A stretch of 10,205 nt of DNA from Bacteroidales bacterium (lineage in GTDB: Bacteria; Bacteroidota; Bacteroidia; Bacteroidales; P3). The translations under genes and the position numbers were made by a program. The notes under the pieces were generated by a model that saw only the letters and a program-made list of their open reading frames with translations, had not been told where the DNA came from and ran no database searches. Each line of letters starts with the position of its first letter. Position 1 is the first letter of the stretch. This document shows, in pieces, positions 1-7,171 of this stretch. The DNA lies in the NCBI GenBank assembly GCA_031286005.1, contig JAITVC010000149.1, positions 1 to 10,205 on the forward strand. The letters run 5' to 3'.

Positions 1-2
1 CG

Positions 3-122
3 ATAGGCTACAAACGCATCCTGCGCTTCCCTTCCATTTCTACACCTAAAATAAAAATCGAGTTTGAAGGATTGGCTTGCCCTATAATTAATTCCATTGG
101 CGTGTATCAATCTAAAATCTAA
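3..122 (+). CDS. Alpha-L-fucosidase-like protein, C-terminal end only
   Basis: This is an open frame running in from the left edge and ending with TAA at 120-122, about 39 residues. It begins IGYKRILRFP and continues with IKIEF, ACPIINSIGVY. This pattern (GYKRxLRFP, then a beta-strand, then ACPxIxxxGxY) is what I know from the C-terminal beta-sandwich of bacterial GH29 alpha-L-fucosidases, exported enzymes that release fucose from glycans. The catalytic domain lies outside the window, so the assignment rests on the tail alone. The stop is 4 nt before the ATG of the following sugar-phosphate mutase, so the two are probably co-transcribed. It could also be another glycosidase with the same C-terminal domain. 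Confidence 0.66.
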   Translation: MGYKRILRFPSISTPKIKIEFEGLACPIINSIGVYQSKI

Positions 123-126
123 AACC

Positions 127-1470
127 ATGAGCGCATTCAAAGCCTACGACATCAGAGGCATCTACAACAAAGATTTCAACAAAGACACCGTTTATAAAAT
201 CGGGTATTTCCTTCCGGAATTGCTTAATACAGACAAAATCCTCGTTGGACGAGATGTTAGAACCTCTTCTCCCGAAATCTTTGCGGCACTCAGTATGGGC
301 ATTACGGATGCCGGTGCTGATGTGTATGATGTGGGATTGTCCACCACGCCGATGATCTATTGGGCTACGGCAAAGTTCGGCTTTGAGGCCTCTGTGATGA
401 TTACCGCCTCGCACAATCCGAAAGAGCACAACGGCCTCAAAATTTCCAAAAAAGATGCCCTTCCCGTTGGTTTCGACACGGGTTTAGGCCAATTGGAACG
501 CTGGACAAACGAACGTTTGGTTATTCCCAAAAACAAGAAAGGAAAAGTGGTTGACTATCCCATTTCCGAACCCTATTTGGAGTTTCAAAAAACATGGCTG
601 CAACCGTTCGACAACTTGAATATCGCTATGGATTGCTCCAATGGGATGTGCAATTTGTTCGTCAAACAACTTTACGGTAACCGAATTCATTATATTTTTG
701 ATGAACTCGACGGCTCGTTTCCAAACCATGAACCTAACCCTTTGGAGCCGGAAAACATTGTCGATTTGCAGAAATTAGTTCATCAAACCCATGCCGATAT
801 AGGCGTGATTTTTGATGGCGATGCCGACCGTGTGATGTTTACCGACGAGAACGGAAAATTCATTTCGCCCGATTTGATGATTGGCGTTTTGGGACATTAT
901 TTCTTGGAGGAAAAAGGGTTAAAAGGAAAGGTGCTGCACGATATTCGGAGTTCAAAAGCCGTTGGCGAATATCTGGCGCCGATGGGCGGTGAAATAGAAA
1001 TGTGGCGCGTGGGGCGAGCCTATGCTGCGCTCAAACTGCGAGAGATAAACGGCATCTACGGTGGCGAATTGGCTGGACATTATTACTTCCGTGATTTCTA
1101 TTATTCCGATTCGGCATTGATGGCCTGTTCGCTGTTGCTGCATATTTTCAGTGCATTCAAAGCCAAAGGCGTGTCTGTTTCGCAAGTAATTGCTAAATTG
1201 GCCACCTATTCCAACTCCGGCGAAATCAATTTCAAGATAGAAAAGAAATCCGAGGCTATGGATGCCGTGAGAGATTATTTCAAAAGCACAGAAACATGCT
1301 TAAAATACTTCGACTTTGATGGCTACCGTTTAGAATTTGCAGATTGGTGGTTCAACATTCGTCCATCAAACACAGAACCCTATTTACGGTTTATCGCCGA
1401 AGCCAAATCGCCGAAAAAACTCAGCGAAGTGGTTGAAAAAACGCGTGAGATGATTGTGGCGTTTCAATAG
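127..1470 (+). CDS. manB: Phosphomannomutase/phosphoglucomutase (alpha-D-phosphohexomutase family)
   Basis: This is a 447-aa cytoplasmic enzyme interconverting hexose 6-phosphate and hexose 1-phosphate, which feeds GDP-mannose or UDP-glucose type precursors for surface glycans. All four family signatures are visible: the phosphoserine loop TASHNP at residues 93-98 (Ser95), the Mg-binding DGDADR at 230-235, the sugar-binding GGELAGH at 312-318, and the C-terminal phosphate-binding RPSNTEP at 412-418. The N-terminal FKAYDIRG is typical of the PMM/PGM branch; GlmM-type phosphoglucosamine mutases differ here. The ATG at 127 is chosen because homologues begin just before FKAYDIRG; an in-frame TTG at 97 would overlap the upstream gene. 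The sugar loop has Ala where many relatives have Ser (GExSGH). A tandem repeat array begins on the last base of its stop codon. Mannose versus glucose specificity cannot be settled from sequence. Confidence 0.93.
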   Translation: MSAFKAYDIRGIYNKDFNKDTVYKIGYFLPELLNTDKILVGRDVRTSSPEIFAALSMGITDAGADVYDVGLSTTPMIYWATAKFGFEASVMITASHNPKEHNGLKISKKDALPVGFDTGLGQLERWTNERLVIPKNKKGKVVDYPISEPYLEFQKTWLQPFDNLNIAMDCSNGMCNLFVKQLYGNRIHYIFDELDGSFPNHEPNPLEPENIVDLQKLVHQTHADIGVIFDGDADRVMFTDENGKFISPDLMIGVLGHYFLEEKGLKGKVLHDIRSSKAVGEYLAPMGGEIEMWRVGRAYAALKLREINGIYGGELAGHYYFRDFYYSDSALMACSLLLHIFSAFKAKGVSVSQVIAKLATYSNSGEINFKIEKKSEAMDAVRDYFKSTETCLKYFDFDGYRLEFADWWFNIRPSNTEPYLRFIAEAKSPKKLSEVVEKTREMIVAFQ

Positions 1471-1683
1471 ACTGTCCGACATCTTGGGGAAGGTTGCGGA
1501 GAGTTCCGCAAGGTTGCTCAACGTCTCGGGGAAGGTTGCGGAGAGTTCCGCAAGGCTGCCCAACGTCTCGGGGAAGGTTGCGGAGAGTTCCGCAAGGTTG
1601 CCCTACGTCTCGGAGAAGGTTGCGGAGAATTCCGCAAGGCTGCCCTACGTCTCGGGGAAGGTTGCGGAGAGTTCCGCAAGGCT
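1470..1683. repeat. Five-unit 42-bp tandem repeat array, each unit with a perfect hairpin
   Basis: Five complete 42-bp units occupy 1470-1679, followed by 4 matching bases. Each unit is a 24-bp linker followed by the 18-bp palindrome TTGCGGAGAGTTCCGCAA (7-bp perfect stem, 4-nt loop). Palindromes lie at 1494-1511, 1536-1553, 1578-1595, 1620-1637 and 1662-1679; only the fourth differs (loop GAAT). The linkers run GGCTGCCCAACG then TCTCGGGGAAGG with single-base changes. The first linker is the most diverged (about 19 of 24 matching) and starts on the final G of the mutase stop codon. The array is much more GC-rich than its surroundings. Because 42 is a multiple of 3, frames stay open through it on both strands, giving 14-residue repeat peptides. 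I regard those as spurious: they have no promoter-linked start and no known fold. Confidence 0.95.
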
Positions 1684-1765
1684 TTAAGAACAAAATAGCC
1701 CTCGCCTTTTACTAATTTCTAATCACTATTCTCTATCCTCTAACCTCAATTTCCAAACTTTTTCG

Positions 1766-1773
1766 TATCTTTG
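1766..1773 (+). promoter_or_regulatory. Bacteroidetes -7 promoter element TATCTTTG
   Basis: This matches the Bacteroidetes -7 consensus TAnnTTTG exactly. No clear TTTG is seen at the -33 position. The box ends only 5 nt before the ATG at 1779, so the transcript of the lipoprotein gene would be leaderless or nearly so. From the array to this box (1684-1765) I see only AT-rich sequence without recognisable features. Confidence 0.7.
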
Positions 1774-1778
1774 TAATC

Positions 1779-3218
1779 ATGAAAATCACAAAATATCTTC
1801 TTATCATCCTTTTAGGAACTATTCTTATCGCCGAAAGTTGCAGAAAAGACCCGGTTTTCAATACTGATCCAAGTTTTCGGCTGGAATTTTCAACCGATAC
1901 CATCTCGTTCGACACCATTTTTACCTCGTTAGGCTCCACAACCTTATTACTGAAAGTTCACAATCCCAGCCTCAAAGACATCGATATTAGCAACATCGAA
2001 TTGCTCAATCGTCAATTCTTCAAAATCAATGTGGACGGCGACACTATGCCTGTTTTGCGTAATGTGCGTCTTCGCGCAAAAGACAGTATGCATATTTTCA
2101 TCAGTGCGATGATTAATCCCGACGACCAAAACAATCCGTTTGAGGTGCTGGATTCCATTCGTTTTTCATACAACAACCATTCTGATTATGTAATTCTGCG
2201 AGCATTTGGTCAGAATGCCGAATACCATTTTCCAAATCCAAACGACACATTAATCGTTCCCAATGGCGAAGACACCGTTCGCCTCCCCTATTCTGTTGCA
2301 GATTGCAGCGTGCCTTGGACGGCGGGCAAAGCGCATATTATCTATGGCTATTTAGTGGTAAAATCCGGCGATAAATTAGTTTTGAATGCCGGCACACACC
2401 TGCATTTTGCGCCCAATTCCGGTCTCATCGTTGCAGAAGGAGCTACGCTGGAAGTGGCAGGAACGATCGGAAACGAAGTTATCTTTGACGGTATGCGCAT
2501 GGATGCCGATTATAGAACTATAACAGGCCAATGGAATTGCATTTGGTTTCTCGAAGGGAGCATCAACAATAAAATAGATTGGGCAATCATTAAAAACGGC
2601 CAAACAGGCCTTTTAATAGATAGTATAGCCAATCGTTTCCTGCTTTCAAACACCATTATTGACAACATGCAAAGTTGCGGCATCTCGGCACAAAGCGTCG
2701 ATATTCGCGGCACAAACCTGCAAGTGAGCAATTGCGGCGATAGATTGATGGCCTTGAATGGCGGAAACGGCAGTTTTGAACATTGTACGTTTGCCAATTA
2801 TTACGCATCTACGCCATCATCGTATCGCAAATACGCATCCATTTTGTTGACCAAAGAAAGCCGTTCGGATTTCACAAGTTGCATCATTAACGGTCCCATG
2901 TCAGACGAATTGGAATTAGATGTAAGCAACGGCACTTTGGGCAATCACTCATTTGACTATTGCCATATCCGCACAAGAATAAACGCATCTTTGTTTGAAG
3001 CAACATGCGTAATTAATGAATTGCCATACTTCACAGACCCATTGAACGGCAATTTTGAGATTAACGAACCCGACTATGATGACGCTGAGCAATCTGTGGT
3101 CAGATACAGAGGTAAATCTTATCCAACCGTTGATTACGACTTAAAAAGTCGATTGCGCTTGATGATTCGCCCAACAATCGGTGCCTACGAATACCAAGCT
3201 CCAGATATACTAAAATAG
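1779..3218 (+). CDS. Lipoprotein with predicted parallel beta-helix domain
   Basis: This is a 479-aa exported lipoprotein. Residues 1-20 form a signal peptide (MKITKYLLIILLG then TILIAES) and Cys21 is the likely lipidated residue, followed by RKDP. Residues about 31-150 form a beta-rich N-terminal domain (SFDTIFTSLGSTTLLLKVHN and on) of a kind common in Bacteroidetes lipoproteins. From about 190 to 400 there are short repeated strands with turns (GDKLVLNAGTHLHFAPNSG, GATLEVAGTIGNEVIFDG and similar), which resemble right-handed parallel beta-helix or pectate-lyase-like repeats. The C-terminus contains PTIGAYEY, a sequence often seen at the end of such proteins. It probably sits in the outer membrane. 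No catalytic residues can be named, and the substrate, if any, is unknown. It has its own promoter box at 1766-1773, and its stop codon forms the base of a hairpin. Confidence 0.82.
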   Translation: MKITKYLLIILLGTILIAESCRKDPVFNTDPSFRLEFSTDTISFDTIFTSLGSTTLLLKVHNPSLKDIDISNIELLNRQFFKINVDGDTMPVLRNVRLRAKDSMHIFISAMINPDDQNNPFEVLDSIRFSYNNHSDYVILRAFGQNAEYHFPNPNDTLIVPNGEDTVRLPYSVADCSVPWTAGKAHIIYGYLVVKSGDKLVLNAGTHLHFAPNSGLIVAEGATLEVAGTIGNEVIFDGMRMDADYRTITGQWNCIWFLEGSINNKIDWAIIKNGQTGLLIDSIANRFLLSNTIIDNMQSCGISAQSVDIRGTNLQVSNCGDRLMALNGGNGSFEHCTFANYYASTPSSYRKYASILLTKESRSDFTSCIINGPMSDELELDVSNGTLGNHSFDYCHIRTRINASLFEATCVINELPYFTDPLNGNFEINEPDYDDAEQSVVRYRGKSYPTVDYDLKSRLRLMIRPTIGAYEYQAPDILK

Positions 3219-3241
3219 GGATAGAAGTTTTTCTATCCCTA
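3216..3241. terminator. Hairpin between convergent genes, probable terminator
   Basis: TAGGGATAGAA (3216-3226) pairs perfectly with TTCTATCCCTA (3231-3241) around a GTTT loop, an 11-bp stem. The first three bases are the stop codon of the lipoprotein gene. In the minus direction the stem is followed by TTTTAGTA, so it fits best as the terminator of the RRM gene. In the plus direction there is no U-run, so termination of the lipoprotein transcript would be weaker. Confidence 0.7.
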
Positions 3242-3268
3242 ATAATCATAATCCATAATTTAGATGAA

Positions 3269-3547
3269 TTAAGCGCTTTTTTTGACAACGCTTTCCTCTG
3301 TACCCGGACGTACTACGGATTCTTTCACAGTGATGACTTTGCGTTCCCACTCAGCGCCATTGAGTTCGGCAATCGCTTTGCGAGCCTGTTCTTCGTTTGG
3401 CATTTCGACAAAACCAAAACCTTTTGAACGACCGGTTTCACGGTCCATAACAATTTTCACAGAAGTTATATCGCCATACTCGGCAAAAATACTTTGTAAA
3501 TTTTCTTTGCGAATTTTGAAATTCAGATTAGCAACAAAAATGTTCAT
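3269..3547 (-). CDS. Small RNA-binding protein with a single RRM domain
   Basis: This 92-aa protein consists almost entirely of one RNA recognition motif. RNP2 is IFVANL at residues 3-8 and RNP1 is KGFGFVEM at 42-49, with the aromatic residues that stack on RNA (Phe44, Phe46). The beta-alpha-beta-beta-alpha-beta order is complete by about residue 76, and a short tail of about 16 residues rich in Val, Glu and Lys follows. Such single-RRM proteins are common in Bacteroidetes and cyanobacteria and are thought to bind single-stranded RNA in the cytoplasm, some in cold response. No RNA target can be inferred here. It has its own well-matched promoter (3598-3628), an untranslated leader of roughly 45 nt, and a downstream hairpin at 3216-3241. 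Confidence 0.93.
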   Translation of the reverse strand: MNIFVANLNFKIRKENLQSIFAEYGDITSVKIVMDRETGRSKGFGFVEMPNEEQARKAIAELNGAEWERKVITVKESVVRPGTEESVVKKSA

Positions 3548-3597
3548 AAAAAATAAAAATGAGTTAGTAGGTTTAGACTCGAATTTGTTTTAGGCTG

Positions 3598-3628
3598 CAA
3601 AGGTACAAATAAATTCTGAATTTTCAAA
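3598..3628 (-). promoter_or_regulatory. Bacteroidetes promoter for the RRM gene
   Basis: On the minus strand TTTG (3628-3625) and TACCTTTG (3605-3598) are separated by 19 bp, matching both consensus elements. The -33 element lies directly beyond the stop codon of mpl (3629-3631), so the RRM gene has an independent promoter packed against its neighbour. Expected transcript start is around 3590-3595. Confidence 0.8.
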
Positions 3629-4987
3629 CTAAATCAGTTGTTTTGCAAAATTTATTTCGTTCAAGCCATCGAAATTGCCGGAACTCATCAACAGTAAATT
3701 GGCGTTTTTCCAAGACTTTCCTCGTAAATACCCCTGTAATTCTTCACTATCGTTAAACACCACAATATCTTCACGAGCAAAGGCTTTTTTGACCATGTCA
3801 ATCGTGATTTCAGGTAGTTTTTTATGGGCAATGGTATGGGGATTAAAGTAGACAATCGCTTCGTCGGCCGTACCAAAGGCGCCTTTGTACTCATTCAAAA
3901 ACTCTTGAGTCAGACTGCTGAATGTGTGCAATTCCATACATGCCACTAACGTGCGATTGGGAAACTGCTCCTTTACAGCGGTTACCGTTGCATGTAGTTT
4001 AGATGGCGAATGGGCAAAATCTTTATAAATCGCGGTATAATCCGACTTTGCGACTAATTCCAAACGTTTGGATGCACCCGCAAACGATTGAACGGCGGTT
4101 AAAAATTGGTCATCAGAAACGCCTATACGCTTGCAAACTGCCCATGCACCGCAAATATTTTGTAAATTATGTTTCCCAAAGACTTGTAAGGTGTACGATT
4201 TTCCATTAAATATTATAGACGTAACGCCATTTTCAATCGCATAATCGGGAATATCATAAGGTATCGCCGTAATGTCCGAACGAACGTGTTGCCCTATTTT
4301 ATTCACTTCCTCATCGCGGGAGTAGTAGATTAAACTACCATTTGGCGTGATTTGATCAGCAAATATTTTAAACTGCTCAACATAAATCGGAAATGTTGGA
4401 AACACATTGATATGATCCCACGCAATGCCATTGATAAGCGCAATATCGGGTTTGTAAACATGAAATTTCGGCCGCAAATCAATCGGTGAGGTCAAATACT
4501 CATCGCCTTCCAAAACCATGAATGGCGCATCATTCGTTAGTTTAACCATCACTTCAAAACCGGCCAATTGGGCGCCAACCATATAATCACAGGCGATATG
4601 ACAGTTTTCCAGAACATGCAAAATCATGGCCGTTATCGAGGTTTTACCATGACTTCCGCCAATAACAATGCGCATTTTATCTTTAGCCTGTTCGTATAAA
4701 AATTCGGGATAAGAATAAATTTCTAATCCCAATTCCTGTGCTTTCAAAAGTTCTGGATTATCCTTTCGGGCGTGCATACCAAGAATGACCGCATCCAAAT
4801 TTCGGGTAATTTTTTCAGGATTCCAACCAATAGTTTCGGGCAATAGCCCATATTTTTGCAACCGGGATTTTGCAGGATCAAAAATTTCATCATCGGAACC
4901 CGACACGTTGTAACCCTTAAGGTGCAAGGCAATCGCAAGATTGTGCATGGCGCTTCCACCTATGGCTATGAAATGAACATTGCGCAT
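3629..4987 (-). CDS. mpl: Murein peptide ligase (UDP-MurNAc:L-Ala-gamma-D-Glu-meso-DAP ligase)
   Basis: This 452-aa cytoplasmic ligase attaches recycled tripeptide L-Ala-gamma-D-Glu-meso-DAP to UDP-MurNAc using ATP, returning cell-wall peptide to precursor synthesis. The N-terminal HFIAIGGSAMHNLAIALH (residues 5-22) and GSDDEIFDP (30-38) set it apart from MurC. The ATP loop GGSHGKTS is at 110-117, LEGDEY at 159-164, WDHINVFP at 190-197, GKHNLQN at 271-277 and DFAHSPSK at 323-330, in Mur-ligase order. The second His of the DFAHHP motif known from E. coli Mpl is Ser here. The length is normal. The start is the ATG 1 nt after the stop of the upstream 573-aa gene (TAA, T, ATG), so translation is probably coupled. 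I see no terminator before the next promoter. Confidence 0.93.
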   Translation of the reverse strand: MRNVHFIAIGGSAMHNLAIALHLKGYNVSGSDDEIFDPAKSRLQKYGLLPETIGWNPEKITRNLDAVILGMHARKDNPELLKAQELGLEIYSYPEFLYEQAKDKMRIVIGGSHGKTSITAMILHVLENCHIACDYMVGAQLAGFEVMVKLTNDAPFMVLEGDEYLTSPIDLRPKFHVYKPDIALINGIAWDHINVFPTFPIYVEQFKIFADQITPNGSLIYYSRDEEVNKIGQHVRSDITAIPYDIPDYAIENGVTSIIFNGKSYTLQVFGKHNLQNICGAWAVCKRIGVSDDQFLTAVQSFAGASKRLELVAKSDYTAIYKDFAHSPSKLHATVTAVKEQFPNRTLVACMELHTFSSLTQEFLNEYKGAFGTADEAIVYFNPHTIAHKKLPEITIDMVKKAFAREDIVVFNDSEELQGYLRGKSWKNANLLLMSSGNFDGLNEINFAKQLI

Positions 4988-4988
4988 A

Positions 4989-6710
4989 TTAAGATTTTTT
5001 ACAAAAGAACGAAAGATTAACTATATTCAATTTTTTGGTTGTATAAAATTCAAACACCTCGCCATTCACATCCAACTTTGCCAAATTCTCCGAACAATTC
5101 AATATGACTACATTATTCAAATCTTTATTCACACAAACAGCGGCCATTGCAAACGCTTTTTCCAAGCCATCGCCGGTTTGAAAATTCCATACTTCATCGG
5201 GTAAAGCAAGACGATTGGGTTCCGGATAAATAGATTCGTCCGACACATGTTTAAGCGCTTCGTAAATCGCTTGAATAGACCTGTCTTTCAAAGCATTCAA
5301 GCAAATCGGATTACGCTCAATAATCGCTTTTACAAAAGGTTGCCAATCGAGCAAATCCATACGGCGAGCGGCAAATAACGCCAATTGCGCAACTTCGCTT
5401 ACCGATGCCTTACGTTCAATTTCGGCGATAATATCTTCTCGTGATAATTGTTCCGAAATAGCAATCGGCTCCGTGCCCACAAAAGTCTTATCTGCATTCG
5501 GCAATCTCGGTTCAATATTCAGAAACGTGTACAAACCATCAAACAGCTTTTCCATTTGCGGACAATGTGGACATTCGGCAATGTATTGTTCAAAAAAGCA
5601 GCGTTTTTCTTCAAACGAAAGGGATGCATGTTCGTTTAAATACTGCTCATAAACGTTCATCACCAATTTATCCGTTCGTCGGGTTAAATGAAACTCTTCT
5701 CCGCCCATTTCTGCAAACAATGCATCTTTGCTGGCATTGGTCAGCGTATTTTTGCTGCCGTGTTCGTATTCAAAAATCTTGCGAAGCTCTACATAGCACG
5801 ACTTCCCATTGCGAATATATTCGTATTGAAAACAATCCCAAAATTGCGGATCGGTACGCAAAAAATTAACAAACGTATCAAACGTCAATTCAGCGTGCAA
5901 GTAGTCGGTTAATGTCTTAGAGAAAGTTTCATACGCATCTTTTGAAATAGTCGCTTGGTCATAAAAGGTATGAATATAACCACTAATGTGCGAAACAATC
6001 GTAATTTTCTCGTTTTCGATGGCTCTACGAGCTTTTGCTGTAATCGCAGTGCCATTATACCACATGTTTTTCGTAACAATCCGGCGGTTATTCGTAATGA
6101 TGCCGTCTTTTTCCGTAATAAAATTCTGACTATGCAAAGGCGTTGCTATCAAGAATATTTTCTCCAAGGGAATTTTAGCAACGATAAACATCGCAGCGGC
6201 ATACATCGTTGCAAGCGACACACATTCACCTGCACCAGTCGAATAGTTAGGTTTATGGCAAAAGGCATTCATAGCCTCAATGGTTTCGGTTTTCCAATAT
6301 GGAATAACGTCTGTCGTATATTTGTCGAGTCCAAAATGTTTGCGAATATCAATACTGAAATAGTATTTGTCGCCCTCATAACCGAACAATGCATTAGATT
6401 GCGCCAAAGCGCCCGAATCAATAAACTCAGAAAAGCGTGCCAATTCTTGATCTTTGGTGGTCAATCCCCATGTTTCCAAATCCAGATTAAACGTATAATG
6501 CTCCATGATGTATTGCTTCACACGATTAATTTTATAGGAAAATGATTTTTTCTCAATGCCTGCAAACCAAGGATCATCTCGCCACGCCCAAATCTCCGGC
6601 GACATGATATTGGCCAAAACCAAGGCATAAAATAAATCGGGGAAAATGAATATCTCCATATCCGACAATGTCAGCGCAGACGATTGCTTTTCTAATGTTT
6701 GTTTGGACAT
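4989..6710 (-). CDS. Unrecognised 573-aa protein, possible transglutaminase-like core
   Basis: I do not recognise the family by name. There is no signal peptide or clear membrane span, so it is probably cytoplasmic. Residues about 155-215 look like a papain/transglutaminase-like core: GAGECVSLATMYAAAM places a Cys (163) at the start of a helix, ATPLHSQNF gives His193 on a strand, and DGIITNNRR supplies Asp202 and Asn207/208 as third-residue candidates. This Cys-His-Asp/Asn order is that of transglutaminase-like proteins; the assignment is inference. Residues 220-450 are helical and Glu-rich, and include CPHCPQ (355-360), a possible redox or metal pair. The C-terminal 60 residues look beta-rich. 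Its stop is 1 nt before the mpl start, suggesting an operon and perhaps a role in cell-wall peptide recycling. No promoter is seen upstream; the rpsT terminator ends 17 nt before its ATG. Confidence 0.8.
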   Translation of the reverse strand: MSKQTLEKQSSALTLSDMEIFIFPDLFYALVLANIMSPEIWAWRDDPWFAGIEKKSFSYKINRVKQYIMEHYTFNLDLETWGLTTKDQELARFSEFIDSGALAQSNALFGYEGDKYYFSIDIRKHFGLDKYTTDVIPYWKTETIEAMNAFCHKPNYSTGAGECVSLATMYAAAMFIVAKIPLEKIFLIATPLHSQNFITEKDGIITNNRRIVTKNMWYNGTAITAKARRAIENEKITIVSHISGYIHTFYDQATISKDAYETFSKTLTDYLHAELTFDTFVNFLRTDPQFWDCFQYEYIRNGKSCYVELRKIFEYEHGSKNTLTNASKDALFAEMGGEEFHLTRRTDKLVMNVYEQYLNEHASLSFEEKRCFFEQYIAECPHCPQMEKLFDGLYTFLNIEPRLPNADKTFVGTEPIAISEQLSREDIIAEIERKASVSEVAQLALFAARRMDLLDWQPFVKAIIERNPICLNALKDRSIQAIYEALKHVSDESIYPEPNRLALPDEVWNFQTGDGLEKAFAMAAVCVNKDLNNVVILNCSENLAKLDVNGEVFEFYTTKKLNIVNLSFFCKKS

Positions 6711-6727
6711 TTTTGTTGTTATTAAAT

Positions 6728-6759
6728 AAAAAAAGGCTGTCAGACGACAACCTTTTTTT
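6728..6759 (-). terminator. Rho-independent terminator after rpsT
   Basis: On the minus strand GGTTGTC and GACAGCC pair around a GTCT loop (one U-G wobble), flanked by an A-run before and a run of seven T after. On the plus strand the same arms carry a C-A mismatch, so the element is built for minus-strand transcription. It follows the rpsT stop by 17 bp and ends 17 nt before the ATG of the 573-aa gene. Confidence 0.85.
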
Positions 6760-6776
6760 AATACGTTTTATCACAA

Positions 6777-7031
6777 TTACGCAGCAGCATGTGCTTTTCT
6801 CATCAATTTTGATTTCAAATTGGAGGCTTTATTTTTATGAATAACACCTTTTTTAGCCAATTTGTCAATCTTTTCAATAACCAAAGGCATTTTTTCTTCC
6901 ATAACGGATCTTTCCACCAAAGCGCGGAAATCTCTCAACGAGTTACGCATGGTCTTTGCATGCAAATGATTTGTTGCCTTTTTTCGTTCTGTTACGCGGA
7001 TGCGTTTTTTTGATGATTTATGGTTCGCCAT
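6777..7031 (-). CDS. rpsT: 30S ribosomal protein S20
   Basis: This 84-aa, strongly basic, helical protein binds 16S rRNA in the small subunit. The N-terminus MANHKSSKKRIRV and the near-C-terminal KKGVIHKNKASNLKSKL are typical S20 signatures, and the length is normal. The ATG lies 18 bp downstream of tRNA-Glu. No promoter fits between the two, so they share the promoter at 7172-7203. A minus-strand terminator follows at 6728-6759. No Shine-Dalgarno sequence is visible before the start (AT-rich leader), as usual for Bacteroidetes. Confidence 0.97.
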   Translation of the reverse strand: MANHKSSKKRIRVTERKKATNHLHAKTMRNSLRDFRALVERSVMEEKMPLVIEKIDKLAKKGVIHKNKASNLKSKLMRKAHAAA

Positions 7032-7049
7032 AATTATTATTTATTTGTG

Positions 7050-7124
7050 TACTCCGTAGGGGATTCGAACCCCTGATCTTCAGGATGAAAACCTGATGTC
7101 CTAGGCCGTCTAGACGAACGGAGC
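7050..7124 (-). tRNA. tRNA-Glu (anticodon UUC)
   Basis: The minus strand gives a complete cloverleaf of 75 nt. The acceptor arm is GCTCCGT with ACGGAGT (one terminal G-U pair) and discriminator A at 7050. The anticodon stem encloses the loop TTTTCAT, which gives anticodon TTC. The T arm is AGGGG-TTCGAAT-CCCCT. The 3' CCA is not encoded (CAC follows the discriminator), so it must be added after transcription. The gene is transcribed together with rpsT. Confidence 0.96.
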
Positions 7125-7171
7125 AGAGTGTTTTTGAACATTTCCCGACTTCCTTTCTCAAAATCGGATTG

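Noticed and set aside
97..126. Upstream TTG start for the mutase
   Set aside because: It overlaps the preceding gene end. The ATG at 127 fits the family N-terminus.
1470..1683. CRISPR array
   Set aside because: Both the palindromes and the intervening 24-bp segments are conserved, so there are no unique spacers, and no cas genes are nearby.
1421..1715. Open frames on both strands through the repeats, encoding 14-residue repeat peptides
   Set aside because: They exist only because the 42-bp period is divisible by three. They overlap the mutase end, lack promoters and have no protein-like composition.
5955..6545. A 196-codon plus-strand open frame antisense to the 573-aa gene
   Set aside because: The composition is Arg/Ile/Asn-rich with no recognisable motif, and there is no promoter box. 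The minus-strand gene explains the region.
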